From the NCBI RefSeq assembly GCF_024298845.1, contig NZ_CP101156.1:2294001-2358000 (forward strand): a stretch of 64,000 bases of DNA, read 5' to 3'. The notes below the pieces were generated by a model. It saw only the letters and a program-made list of their open reading frames with translations, made no database searches and was not told where the DNA came from. Origin of the DNA: Natronosalvus amylolyticus. GTDB lineage: Archaea; Halobacteriota; Halobacteria; Halobacteriales; Natrialbaceae. Of this stretch, positions 18,601 through 24,993 are shown one piece after another (the first letter of the stretch is position 1; each line of letters starts with the position of its first letter). The translations under genes and the position numbers were made by a program.

Positions 18601-19551
18601 GTCGATCGCATGCCCGTCGTGCTGGACGTCGTTGTCGACGACGGTTATGTCACTCGAACCCCTGAAATGGATCGCCGGTGACCCACTCCCGAGCGTCTCC
18701 GGGTCACTGTTACCGATATTGTTCGCAATGGTGTTGCTCGATACCAGCGTTCCGCTCGACGAACCCGATGAGCGGTCAGTGGTCGCCCGAATCCCGTGAT
18801 ACTCGTTGTGGGTGATCGTATTGTTCGTAATCTCGACATTCTCCTGGGATGAGAACCTGTGGAAGACGATTCCGTTCTCGTTGTTCGCGGTAATCGTGTT
18901 CCCGTCGATTACCGTCCCGGTGACTTCGCTGAGATGAACACCGATGTCGTTCGCCGTCAAATGGTTGTCCCGGATTTCGACGTTGCTCGTCTCGGACGCC
19001 ACGTGCACCCCTCGAGTGAAATCCCGAATCTCGAAGCCCTCGAGCGTGACGGCACTGGAATTAACGAAGACACCGGTCCACGTCTCATCGTCGGGAACCA
19101 GCGTCACGTCCCCGTTTGCGACCAGCGTCAGCCCGCCGGTATCGATCCACAGATCCTCCTCGTAGGTTCCGGACTCGACACAAACTGTCTCACTCCAGGT
19201 GGCGTTGGCGATCGCCGACTGAATAGACTCTCCGGATTCGACGGTCACGTCACACGACGCATCGCTGGCTGTTATTGTCGACCCCCCTGTGGACTCACTC
19301 GAGTCAGTGTCCGACGAACTCGAGTCGTCCCCTCCCTCACTATCCGTGGAACTCGAGTCGTCATCCGTGCTCGCCTGCGTTATCGACGTGTCCGTCAGCG
19401 AGCCCAACGCAGATTCCGTTGGCGCTGGCTCGTCCACCCCGACGCCGCTCGCTGCTGCGGCCGGTGCGATGACCGACGTGATCATCAGCACCGAAAAAAG
19501 GACTGCAAGAACGCGAATATGTACCGACCTTTGTGACTGTCGCGACTTCAT
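9640..19551 (-). CDS. giant 3303-aa surface protein: NosD-type beta-helices, eleven 101-aa tandem domains, PGF-CTERM
   Basis: Exported giant. The N-terminus is a signal peptide ending near AAAAS (about 35), then a Ser/Asp linker. Residues about 94-710 and 827-1287 are right-handed parallel beta-helix repeats of the NosD/PbH1 type (recurrent xxNxIxxNxxGI patterns), separated by a CARDB domain (about 717-820). Two further CARDB-like domains (about 1384-1573) precede eleven tandem domains of about 101 aa (about 1579-2688), each starting DIQVIAAS and ending NAGxVDVEP. Ig-like calcium-linker-type domains, a helical segment and a DEDD-rich tract follow, then IPGFG, a hydrophobic helix and Arg-rich tail (PGF-CTERM). 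Likely anchored at the S-layer and involved in adhesion or a stalk-like structure (inference). No catalytic motif recognised. Downstream it converges on the receiver-ATPase gene. Confidence 0.9.
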   Translation of the reverse strand: MKSRQSQRSVHIRVLAVLFSVLMITSVIAPAAAASGVGVDEPAPTESALGSLTDTSITQASTDDDSSSTDSEGGDDSSSSDTDSSESTGGSTITASDASCDVTVESGESIQSAIANATWSETVCVESGTYEEDLWIDTGGLTLVANGDVTLVPDDETWTGVFVNSSAVTLEGFEIRDFTRGVHVASETSNVEIRDNHLTANDIGVHLSEVTGTVIDGNTITANNENGIVFHRFSSQENVEITNNTITHNEYHGIRATTDRSSGSSSGTLVSSNTIANNIGNSDPETLGSGSPAIHFRGSSDITVVDNDVQHDGHAIDFRESSNAVAERNRITNASRGVHFGEVWSGTIRDNDIEGMTGTGIWMRDSSSIDIVDNRLDGNHYGIYASGLDTPLIENNTVSSARADLRLASTVDATVHDNTFETGLLVTGGTDPEPVYFLHDVDGNTVDGNPIVYVTNEDNPSINPDAGQIFVVNSTNADISGFDLSGVPVGIHIAYSDGAEVTDNTVTYGLEGGNGGIVITESTGGLVDDNELQNVRYGIQIVGGTGSTVSNNDVSNTMTAGGSEMMMGVLVERDGQNHLVRENTITGVEEDGIHVRYGVENTHIEANTVENNDRDGIHVRWGSVNASVVENTISNNGDRGVYVDAEDVTLRNNSIVGNPTGVRSNGDEVDARWNWWGDENGPSGFVSDPVTGTTANGDGDSVSSNVRFDPWTTVDPNAEPFFAVTIDSTNAPVEVGETITVDVTVRNEGTEGTQTIELEDTDGTVVDTATDITLDSGEQTTTQLSWSTDESDVGLGDVTVRSDDDVDSAPVAIQSGDATELEECAVIHFPGTYTLAGDLIGNQTCIEIAADDVVLDGMGHTIEGIDVDDDGTQYGIHVNDADNVTISDVTIDGWDTGLRFAGSDGVVTDVLVENGGTGATFGNAYDNEVTNLTVRYTENRALTVGGSTHAPASGNTFTNVTAYDTERGGGGFNPGAINLRWAASNNEFVGVNASKNSAGIRTASGSSSNTLVDIEAHDNDRYGLSLESSNGDIFDGVEVSGNGWHGIRINGDWNSLSNVTATENDGTAIYLTAASYNELESVTVEDTDGNGIGLSNAVGTEFTDVTIINSTGNAVDMGSEANHNTFTGLSIYGGESNALYLDPGQYDNNDDNEFVDVSVSGSQNGLAIWADRTTVTNLTVEDVPGTALSVSGSAADSVVSEVTVSNVSTGVGMVGTPTNNEVSNVSITDAGTGLFVYGVDNHVSNVTVTNSATDVSVGPTTDTSFERIHLEGSTLSFDAQDVTIDGTSAPETMPDTGYPIDAYVNVTANGDSPLLTELGFHYDEGAVDGLDEATLELWRYDESGTWESPSEASYDVGVDTDGRFVYATNVTEFSAFGVFADTSPQASITHPSLSTDEVVQGESVTVTAQVTNVGLADGELTIPLEVNGEAVANETVTLDVNESETVSITHELDEPGEFDVSIDGVAVGTVTVLASADVFIYGADADETSVTLGDTLTVTADLYNGGDVPDEDYTVNLTADGGVVDGATVTVDPGANPGLVELEWTPTASDLPSGEDSAEFDLGLDGFFVGSVTVVDQYSDIQVIAASTADTELIEGEETYVIGSIYQAGNVGGTEEIELTATHNETGETEVIGSQEVTLEPGFYHLGAINITFTPDEPGHYDLELDGRNAGSVDVEPAESDIQVIAASTADTELIEGEETYVIGSIYQAGNVGGTQEIELTATHNVTGETKVVGTQNVTLEPGYYHLGAINITFTPDEPGHYDLELDGRNAGWVDVEPAESDIQVIAASTADIELIEGEETYVIGSIYQAGNVGGTQEIELTATHNVTGETKVVGTQEVTLEPGYYHLGAINITFTPDEPGHYDLQLGDRNAGSVDVEPAESDIQVIAASTADIELIEGEETYVIGSIYQAGNVGGTQEIELTATHNVTGETKVVGTQNVTLEPGYYHLGALNVTFTPDEPGHYDLELDGRNAGSVDVEPAVTDIQVIAASTADVELIEGEETYVIGSIYQAGNVEGTEEIELTATHNETGETEVVGTQNVTLEPGYYHLGAINITFTPDDPGHYDLELDGRNAGSVDVEEAVTDIQVIAASTADVEISENEETYVIGSVYQAGNIEGTEEIELTATHEDGTETVVGTQDVTLEPGYYHLGALNVTFEPEQTGNYTLELGGTYAGTVYVEEVVTDIQVIAASTADVELIEGEETHVIGSIYQNGSDTATEEIELTATNQETNETHVVGSQEVTAEPGTYYLSAINITFTPDEPGTYDLELGGRNAGWVEVEPAVSDIQVIAASTADVELIEGEETYVIGSIYQAGNIEGTEEIELTATHNETGETEVVGTQQVTLEPGYYHLGAINITFTPDEPGHYDLELDGRNAGWVEVEPAVSDIQVIAASTADVELIEGEETYVIGSIYQAGNVGGTEEIELTATHNETGETEVVGTQNVTLEPGYYHLGALNITFTPDEPGHYDLELDGRNAGSVDVEPAESDIRVIAASTADVELIEGEETYVIGSIYQAGNIEGTEEIELTATHNETGETAVIGTQNVTLEPGYYHLGALNISFTPDEPGHYDLELDGRNAGSVDVEPAESDIQVIAAAATESEIAYGQETHVVGSIYQAGNIEGTEEIELTATHDETGETEVVGTQNVTLSPGFYHLGAINITFTPDEPGHYDLQLGGMNAGWIDVSDPVVEPTIVDVDGYSTETDPATGNDVVYANDDASVTIDVEADLDLERVTLLIDSLETTYVVPADATHDAGDTWIADVPFQNLPDDGEYALSVIAVDELDHAGTVDADETLVIDREDPTLSVSLEDVTGDDATIIVESDEPLVDEPEIEVTVEDISTSASTMDDDPSVTIDSSNADNTTFTGALKFGNESGEHTVDVTGIDRAGNEGNASSSVVHYPFTLEDDVIEIEGLDVQIILDVVDDVNAAVQAENLALALAESETNANLEDGAHGVGFLQTELPGLLDTHLEGAEIAMAIDEDELPAGFDATDVDLAHYDSTTGEWTAIEDTSVDYGIGDDPYLVGSVSGFSTYGAVITDTTAPTIDSIGPADGHEFDAGTETVTLEFTYEDDLSGIDVSSIELVVDGESQTDSEQTSIDSSGTTHTHQVADGGSYDVTFHVADEAGNEATETLTFSVADSDEDDADDDDSDEDDADGGYGSGGSDDADDSDGEDDSQDDADDDDADDSDATDNDSDEDDADDADEDDSDEDDADEDDTDDADEDDSDEDDTDADDSDEDDTDDSQDDDTQVDDGSVDDDGPADAVDTEGSDDDSIPGFGVLAAVLAVLLFALSTRFRGVRRDV
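11488..14817. repeat. eleven tandem ~303-bp coding repeats
   Basis: The array of 3330 bp encodes eleven copies of an about 101-aa domain in the minus-strand giant gene. Copies differ by scattered substitutions; copies 6, 7 and 11 (nearer the C-terminus end or middle) are the most divergent, while copies 1-5 and 8-10 are near-identical in protein. The spacing is constant at 99-101 codons, so this is domain duplication, not a CRISPR or satellite. Confidence 0.93.
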
Positions 19552-19560
19552 GAGATATAT

Positions 19561-19575
19561 GTCCGTTGGCCGGAC
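19561..19575. promoter_or_regulatory. dyad GTCCG-N5-CGGAC just upstream of the 3303-aa gene
   Basis: A 5-bp inverted repeat with a 5-base spacer lies 10-24 bases before the start codon (19551, minus strand), where an operator or 5' leader hairpin could act. The rest of the 210-bp spacer up to 19761 is AT-richer than the flanks and presumably carries the promoter; no unambiguous TATA box can be singled out. Confidence 0.3.
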
Positions 19576-19761
19576 AAATATCCGCGCTTACCGAGGGGTT
19601 ATCGCATAGGTTACCCACTGGTGAGTTACATTGATGTGAGGAGCTTCGTTAATGGCCCTCGATTTAAATAACGGTTCTACCGCTTTTTTATTCACGCGTG
19701 AACGAGTGCTTTCGTTTTCACCATTCAAGAAGCGGTAACAGTGCCTGTTAGTGAGATTTGC

Positions 19762-22700
19762 TCACTCCCTTTTACGGAGACCTAACATGCCAGCTGCCAG
19801 AAGGGCGAGTACTGCGGTGATGAAACCGAACCCGGGCAAGCTGTCGGAGCTTCCACCATCGTCGTCATCGCTGGTAGCCATTTCGTCGTCTTCGTCGCTC
19901 TCGCCCTCAACGGCGTCATCGCCATCTCCGTCATCATCATCATCTGCGTCGTCCTCATCGCTGTCGTCCTCGTCGCTGTCGTCCTCGTCGCTGTCGTCCT
20001 CGTCATCTGCGTCGTCCTCATCGCTGTCATCTTCATCCGCGTCGTCCTCATCGCTATCGTCCTCATCGCTATCATCTTCGTCGCTGTCGTCCTCGTCGCT
20101 GTCGTCCTCGTCGCTGTCGTCCTCATCGCTGTCATCCTCGTCGCTGTCGTCCTCATCGCTGTCATCCTCGTCGCTGTCGTCCTCATCGCTGTCATCCTCG
20201 TCGCTGTCGTCCTCATCGCTGTCATCCTCGTCGCTGTCGTCCTCATCGCTGTCATCCTCGTCGCTGTCGTCCTCATCGCTGTCATCCTCGTCGCTGTCGT
20301 CCTCATCGCCGTCACCCACCGCCGATTGCCACTCGAGTTCGGGATACGATTCAGTTAGCAGCCACGTCGTCTCGAAATCGAGCGCAGACATGTTTTCCCC
20401 AGCGGCGTCACCGATCATTTCGGTCGTCTCGAGGCCGGTAACTCCGTCGTAATCACCGTCGCTACTCGCGGTCGATTGTCCAGTGGCGTCGATATCCCAG
20501 TACGACCCGGTCACCGAACCGATCTGATAGGCAACGAGTCCCCCGTTGTCGCTCGAGCCGTCGACGGTCCCGGTCGCGTAGGAATTGATTACGTCACCGC
20601 CGTTCTGGCCCACGAGGCCGCCGAGCCCTTGTGAGCCCCAGGCGCCGGTAACGTCACCCGTCGCGTACGACTGGCTGATGGTACCGTCGTTTTGCCCGGC
20701 GAGTCCGCCACCGTTGAAGACGTTAGATTGGAGGAAGACGTCGGCACTCGAGAACGATTGGGTTACGTTCCCCTGATTGCTCCCGACCAATCCTCCTGCA
20801 CGGTTGGTCGTCCCGGTAACGTCTCCACTCGAAGACGCTCGGTGTATCTCACCGGTGTCCGTGTTCCGACCCGCAAGTGCGCCCGTCGGAGTCGATCCGG
20901 TGATGTCGACGTCCTCGAGGTGGACGTTCTCGATCATCCCGCCGTTCTGGGAGAACAGGCCGACGTCCATCGAGCCGTCGATTGTGAGCCCGTTGATCGT
21001 ATGGCCAGCCCCGTCGAAGTGACCGGTGAAGCCGTCGAAGGAATCGCCGACCGGTTCGAATCCGTCGCCATCGTTCCACTGCCCGGTGAGACTGGCACCG
21101 ATGTCGCTCCCCAGGACATAGTGGGCGTCGGGATCGGCGTTCATCGCTTGCAAGTCGTGATCGTCCTTGATGACGTAGGGGTCTTCGGGAGTCCCGTCGC
21201 CATCCATAGCATCGAGAACCGCATCCACGTCATCCGGGGCTTCGGGGCTTGGATCGCTGAACGTCGAGGCAACTGACACCATGCCGGTCGAGCTGTCGTT
21301 CCCGGCAATGACTTCATAGAGGTACTGTTCGCCGTGCTCGAGATCGTCGGTCTCGAGCGTCACGGCCACGTCGTAGGTTTCCCCTGGGCCGAGGGTGACT
21401 TCTTGGCTCTCGAGAACGGTGCCGTCAAAGTGAATCTCGACCGTTCTAGTGCTCGATTCGCTGGCGACGTTCTCGACGGTTGCTGAAATGCTGACCTCGT
21501 CGCCCGGTTCGTCGATCTCGATTGACGTTGACAGGCCGCTCACTTCGAACGCGACGGGGTCGTCCTCGTGTTCCACCGCGATGTGTCCAAGGGTGCCGAG
21601 TTGGACCCGTGAATCCACGCTGGAACCACTCACGCCTGCTTTCAGAGCGTACAGGTTCCCATCATCACTGCCGATATAGACGGTCCCATCAGCGACCGTC
21701 GGTGACGAGTAGATCGAGGAGTCCGTTGTGTAGTTCCAGATGTCGGAACCGTCAGCGGCGTCCAGGGCGTAGACAGTTCCATCCCCGCCGCCGACATAGA
21801 GGGTGTCATCGGCGACCGTCGCTGACGAGTAGAACCAGGAATCCGTCGTATAGTCCCACACGTCGGATCCATCGTCGGCATCGAGTGCGTAGACGGTGCC
21901 GTCGTAACTCCCGACGTAGACGGTGCCCTCGGCAACCGTCGGGGTCGAATAGACCGAGCCATCCGTCATCACGTCCCATAGTTCCCTCCCGTCGTCGGCG
22001 TCGAGCGCGTACACGGAACCGTCGTAACTCCCGACGTAGACGGTGCCATCCGCAACCGTTGCCGACCCCTCCGAGTACCAGCCAAGTCCGTCGAAATCCT
22101 GGTGCCACTGTTCGACGCCGGTCTCGAGATCGATGGCATACCAGTTCTCGGTCGCCTCACCAGCGTTGTGGTCGTATCCATGGGCACCGGCGTAGATCGT
22201 CCCGTCGTCGATCGTCGGCGACGGACTGATCAGGTCGCCATCGGTCTGGAAGCGCCACAGTTCGGTTCCCGTCTCGGCATCGAGCGCATACAGGTTGCCA
22301 TCGTTACTTCCGGCAACGACGATCCCGTCTGCGACCGACGGTGACGTAAACACGACGCCATCCGTCTCAAAGCGCCACGCTTCCGTCCCGTTAGTGGCGT
22401 TTAGCGCGTAGATGTTCCCGTCGAAACTCCCGATATAGACCGTCCCATCCACGACGGCCGGCGACGATTGAACCGATTCGTTGGTCTCGAAGCTCCATAG
22501 TTCCGTTTCGGTGTCCGTATCGATCGCATAGATGGTGTCGTCATCGCTGCCCACGTAGGCAACGCCATCGACCACCGTCGGTGAAGAGAACACGCGCTCG
22601 TCCGTCGTGAACTGCCACATATCTGTCTGCAACGCAACCGACTGGGTGGTCTCTTGCCCATCAACGCCGATTTCCACATCAGTCTCCGTCACCGCCCCGT

Positions 22701-24993
22701 ACCCGTCCGCATTCGCACGCAGGTGATACACTCCTGCTCGAGCCTCGAGGTGATAGGTTCCATCCGCGTCGGTTTCGGTTGTGGCGACGAGCTCATCGCC
22801 CTCGAGGAGCTGGACGGTTGCGCCGTCGAGCGCGAGTTCACCGCTCGGGTCGGTTACCGTCCCAGTGATCGTCCCGTTCTCGTGGATGGCGATCGGTCTC
22901 GTTGTCTGAGCAGTGTGTCCGCTCTCGTCTTCGACCTTCAGCGTCACGTCGTAGTTGCCCCGCTCGTCGAACGAGTGGCTTGCCTTGGGATCGGTCGTCG
23001 TTTCGTCGACGGTGCCGTCACCGGTGAAATCCCAGCGATACTCGACAATGTCGTCGGTTGCCGTCGAGTAGCCCCCATCGACGGTGAACGGCTCGCCCGG
23101 TCTCGGAGGCATCGGTTCGATAGCGAAGGAGGGGACCACCGTGTCGTATTCGTGGTGACCCAACGCCTGCTGTAAGACACGTGAATCGGTACTCGAGCCC
23201 GCCGGTGCGGCGTACAGTGCGTACAGGTGATCGTCGTTACTTCCGACGTATACGACGCCATCGACGACCGTCGGTGCGGAGCGAACCTCGTGGTCGGGTT
23301 CGAACGTCCACGCGATGGTTCCGTCGTCGGCGGAAATTCCGTGGACTGCGCCGGTGTTTGCGTTTCCGTCGTAGCTCCCGACATACACCATCTCGCCCAT
23401 CACCGTTGGCGAGGTGACAGAGCCGTGTGTCGTCGTACTCCATTTTTCTTCACCAGTTTCTGGATCGATCGCGTACAGGGTATCGTCGTAGCCACCGAGG
23501 AAGACCGTTCCATTGGCCACCGTCGGCGATGAACTGATCAGGCCCCCCGTCTTGAATCGCCACTCTCGCTCTCCAGTGCTGGCGTTCAGGGCATACAGAT
23601 GGTCGTCCCAGCTTGCAACGTAGACGGTTTCATCGACGACGGTCGGAACCGACGTGACAAGACTCCCCGTCGTGTAATTCCACTGCTCGGTGCCCGTCTC
23701 CGCCTCGAGTGCAAAGATCTTCCCGTCGTAGTTGCCGATGTAGACCGTGCCATCTACCACGGCCGGCGCGGTGTTTCTGAACTCTCTATCCGTGGAGACG
23801 TTCCACTTCTCCGTCCCATTGTCCGCATAGACCGCGTAAATGTGCTCATCGCGACTAGCAGCGTAGACGACTCCATCTTCGACCGTCGGCGAGGTGACTG
23901 AGCCGTCAGTCGTATAGTTCCACTGCTCGGTTCCATCGGCCGCATCGACAGCGTACAGGTTGTCGTCGTCGCTGCCAAAGTAGACCGTGCCGTCGACGAC
24001 CGTCGGTGCATCGCCTACTGGGCCGCCGATGTCGGTGAAGCGCCACAGCTCCGATCCGTCGGTAGTGTCCACCGCGTACACGTATCCTTCGCTGGTGTGG
24101 GCTCCATAGCTCCCGATGTAGGCAACCCCATCGACGACCGTGGGTGCGGCAACGACCGATCCATCGGCGGAGAAGTTCCACAACTCAGCGCCCGGCTCCG
24201 TTGGCAGGGGTTCGTACACGTACGGGAATTCGACATCGATTGTCTGGGTCGTCGTATCGGTTGTGCCATCCGGCTCGATGACCGTCAGCGTCACGTCGTA
24301 CTCGCCAGCCGCATCGAAGACATGGGCGAGTTCGGGGTCGGTCGTCGTTGTATTGATCGACGGATCACCCGTCGAGTTCCACTGATAGGTGACGTCCGCG
24401 GGTGTCGATGCACTCGCATCCAGCGTTACCGGCTCGCCTTCAACTGGAGCTGTGGGGGTGACATCGAACGACGCGTGCAATGGCTCGGAATTGAGTTCGA
24501 CGGCGTCTGTCAGTCCTTCGCCCTCGTAACTGGCCCCATCTTCGTCACCGATCGACTGAACCGTCACCTCGAGGTTCGAGAGCCCTTCGTCAGTGACCTC
24601 GAGCGTGCCGGTCGCGATGACGATTTCGTCCTCAGTCGCCGTGAGCACGTCATCACCGTACACGATATCCAGGGTACCGGTTCCGTCGTCTATCACCGGC
24701 TCCTCGGTTTCGTACAACGGTTCGCCGGCCGGTTCGACCTCGAGGAGCGCTGTGGTCTCGGTGTTCGAGAGGTCGATCTCCAGCGCGTACGCCCCGACAC
24801 TATCAGCATTTTCCACGACTATTTCGTAGTCGACGGTCTCTCCGACGTCGACACGCGTCTCGTCGACCGAGACGTTCACGGCGATTTCGTCCTCGGAAGC
24901 GGCGAACGCCCCGCTCGCCAGCAGGGCTGTACACCCGATCACCACGAGAAGAATGAGCGTCAGACTCGCCAGGTAATGTCGTGACTGGCTCAT
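19762..24993 (-). CDS. surface protein with cohesin-like domain, PKD, two PQQ propellers, GLUG repeats and PGF-CTERM
   Basis: A 1743-aa exported protein. After a signal peptide (1-31) comes a cohesin-like domain (about 33-175; recognised from VDVGETVDYEIVVENADSVG, AYALEIDLS and the ATGTLEV strand), then PKD (about 175-261), a PQQ beta-propeller (about 263-608), a second PKD (about 618-704), a carboxypeptidase-regulatory-like domain (about 706-789, GTVTDPSG core), a second propeller (about 791-1114), a CARDB domain (about 1148-1248), a region of GLUG motifs (about 1251-1531, GGLVGxNxG units), a long DEDDS tract and a PGF-CTERM signal. The start codon overlaps the stop of the dockerin gene (ATGA), indicating translational coupling. 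The cohesin could dock the partner's dockerin outside the cell (inference). The tail duplicates that of the 1661-aa gene. Confidence 0.88.
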   Translation of the reverse strand: MSQSRHYLASLTLILLVVIGCTALLASGAFAASEDEIAVNVSVDETRVDVGETVDYEIVVENADSVGAYALEIDLSNTETTALLEVEPAGEPLYETEEPVIDDGTGTLDIVYGDDVLTATEDEIVIATGTLEVTDEGLSNLEVTVQSIGDEDGASYEGEGLTDAVELNSEPLHASFDVTPTAPVEGEPVTLDASASTPADVTYQWNSTGDPSINTTTTDPELAHVFDAAGEYDVTLTVIEPDGTTDTTTQTIDVEFPYVYEPLPTEPGAELWNFSADGSVVAAPTVVDGVAYIGSYGAHTSEGYVYAVDTTDGSELWRFTDIGGPVGDAPTVVDGTVYFGSDDDNLYAVDAADGTEQWNYTTDGSVTSPTVEDGVVYAASRDEHIYAVYADNGTEKWNVSTDREFRNTAPAVVDGTVYIGNYDGKIFALEAETGTEQWNYTTGSLVTSVPTVVDETVYVASWDDHLYALNASTGEREWRFKTGGLISSSPTVANGTVFLGGYDDTLYAIDPETGEEKWSTTTHGSVTSPTVMGEMVYVGSYDGNANTGAVHGISADDGTIAWTFEPDHEVRSAPTVVDGVVYVGSNDDHLYALYAAPAGSSTDSRVLQQALGHHEYDTVVPSFAIEPMPPRPGEPFTVDGGYSTATDDIVEYRWDFTGDGTVDETTTDPKASHSFDERGNYDVTLKVEDESGHTAQTTRPIAIHENGTITGTVTDPSGELALDGATVQLLEGDELVATTETDADGTYHLEARAGVYHLRANADGYGAVTETDVEIGVDGQETTQSVALQTDMWQFTTDERVFSSPTVVDGVAYVGSDDDTIYAIDTDTETELWSFETNESVQSSPAVVDGTVYIGSFDGNIYALNATNGTEAWRFETDGVVFTSPSVADGIVVAGSNDGNLYALDAETGTELWRFQTDGDLISPSPTIDDGTIYAGAHGYDHNAGEATENWYAIDLETGVEQWHQDFDGLGWYSEGSATVADGTVYVGSYDGSVYALDADDGRELWDVMTDGSVYSTPTVAEGTVYVGSYDGTVYALDADDGSDVWDYTTDSWFYSSATVADDTLYVGGGDGTVYALDAADGSDIWNYTTDSSIYSSPTVADGTVYIGSDDGNLYALKAGVSGSSVDSRVQLGTLGHIAVEHEDDPVAFEVSGLSTSIEIDEPGDEVSISATVENVASESSTRTVEIHFDGTVLESQEVTLGPGETYDVAVTLETDDLEHGEQYLYEVIAGNDSSTGMVSVASTFSDPSPEAPDDVDAVLDAMDGDGTPEDPYVIKDDHDLQAMNADPDAHYVLGSDIGASLTGQWNDGDGFEPVGDSFDGFTGHFDGAGHTINGLTIDGSMDVGLFSQNGGMIENVHLEDVDITGSTPTGALAGRNTDTGEIHRASSSGDVTGTTNRAGGLVGSNQGNVTQSFSSADVFLQSNVFNGGGLAGQNDGTISQSYATGDVTGAWGSQGLGGLVGQNGGDVINSYATGTVDGSSDNGGLVAYQIGSVTGSYWDIDATGQSTASSDGDYDGVTGLETTEMIGDAAGENMSALDFETTWLLTESYPELEWQSAVGDGDEDDSDEDDSDEDDSDEDDSDEDDSDEDDSDEDDSDEDDSDEDDSDEDDSDEDDSDEDDSDEDDSDEDDSDEDDSDEDDSDEDDSDEDDADEDDSDEDDADDEDDSDEDDSDEDDSDEDDADDDDDGDGDDAVEGESDEDDEMATSDDDDGGSSDSLPGFGFITAVLALLAAGMLGLRKRE
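19790..19921. repeat. 132-bp exact duplicate of 241-372
   Basis: Second copy of the identical PGF-CTERM-encoding stretch; the first mismatches are at 19789 and 19922. See the copy at 241-372. Confidence 0.9.
20101..20310. repeat. 30-bp higher-order tandem repeat in acidic tract (7 copies)
   Basis: Seven consecutive 30-bp units; the five from 20131 to 20280 are exact, the first differs by one base and the last by its final base. Each unit holds two synonymous but different codings of the same five residues (DEDDS), so the unit of amplification was 30 bp rather than the 15-bp protein unit. Less regular 15-bp units continue to about 19960. Confidence 0.92.
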
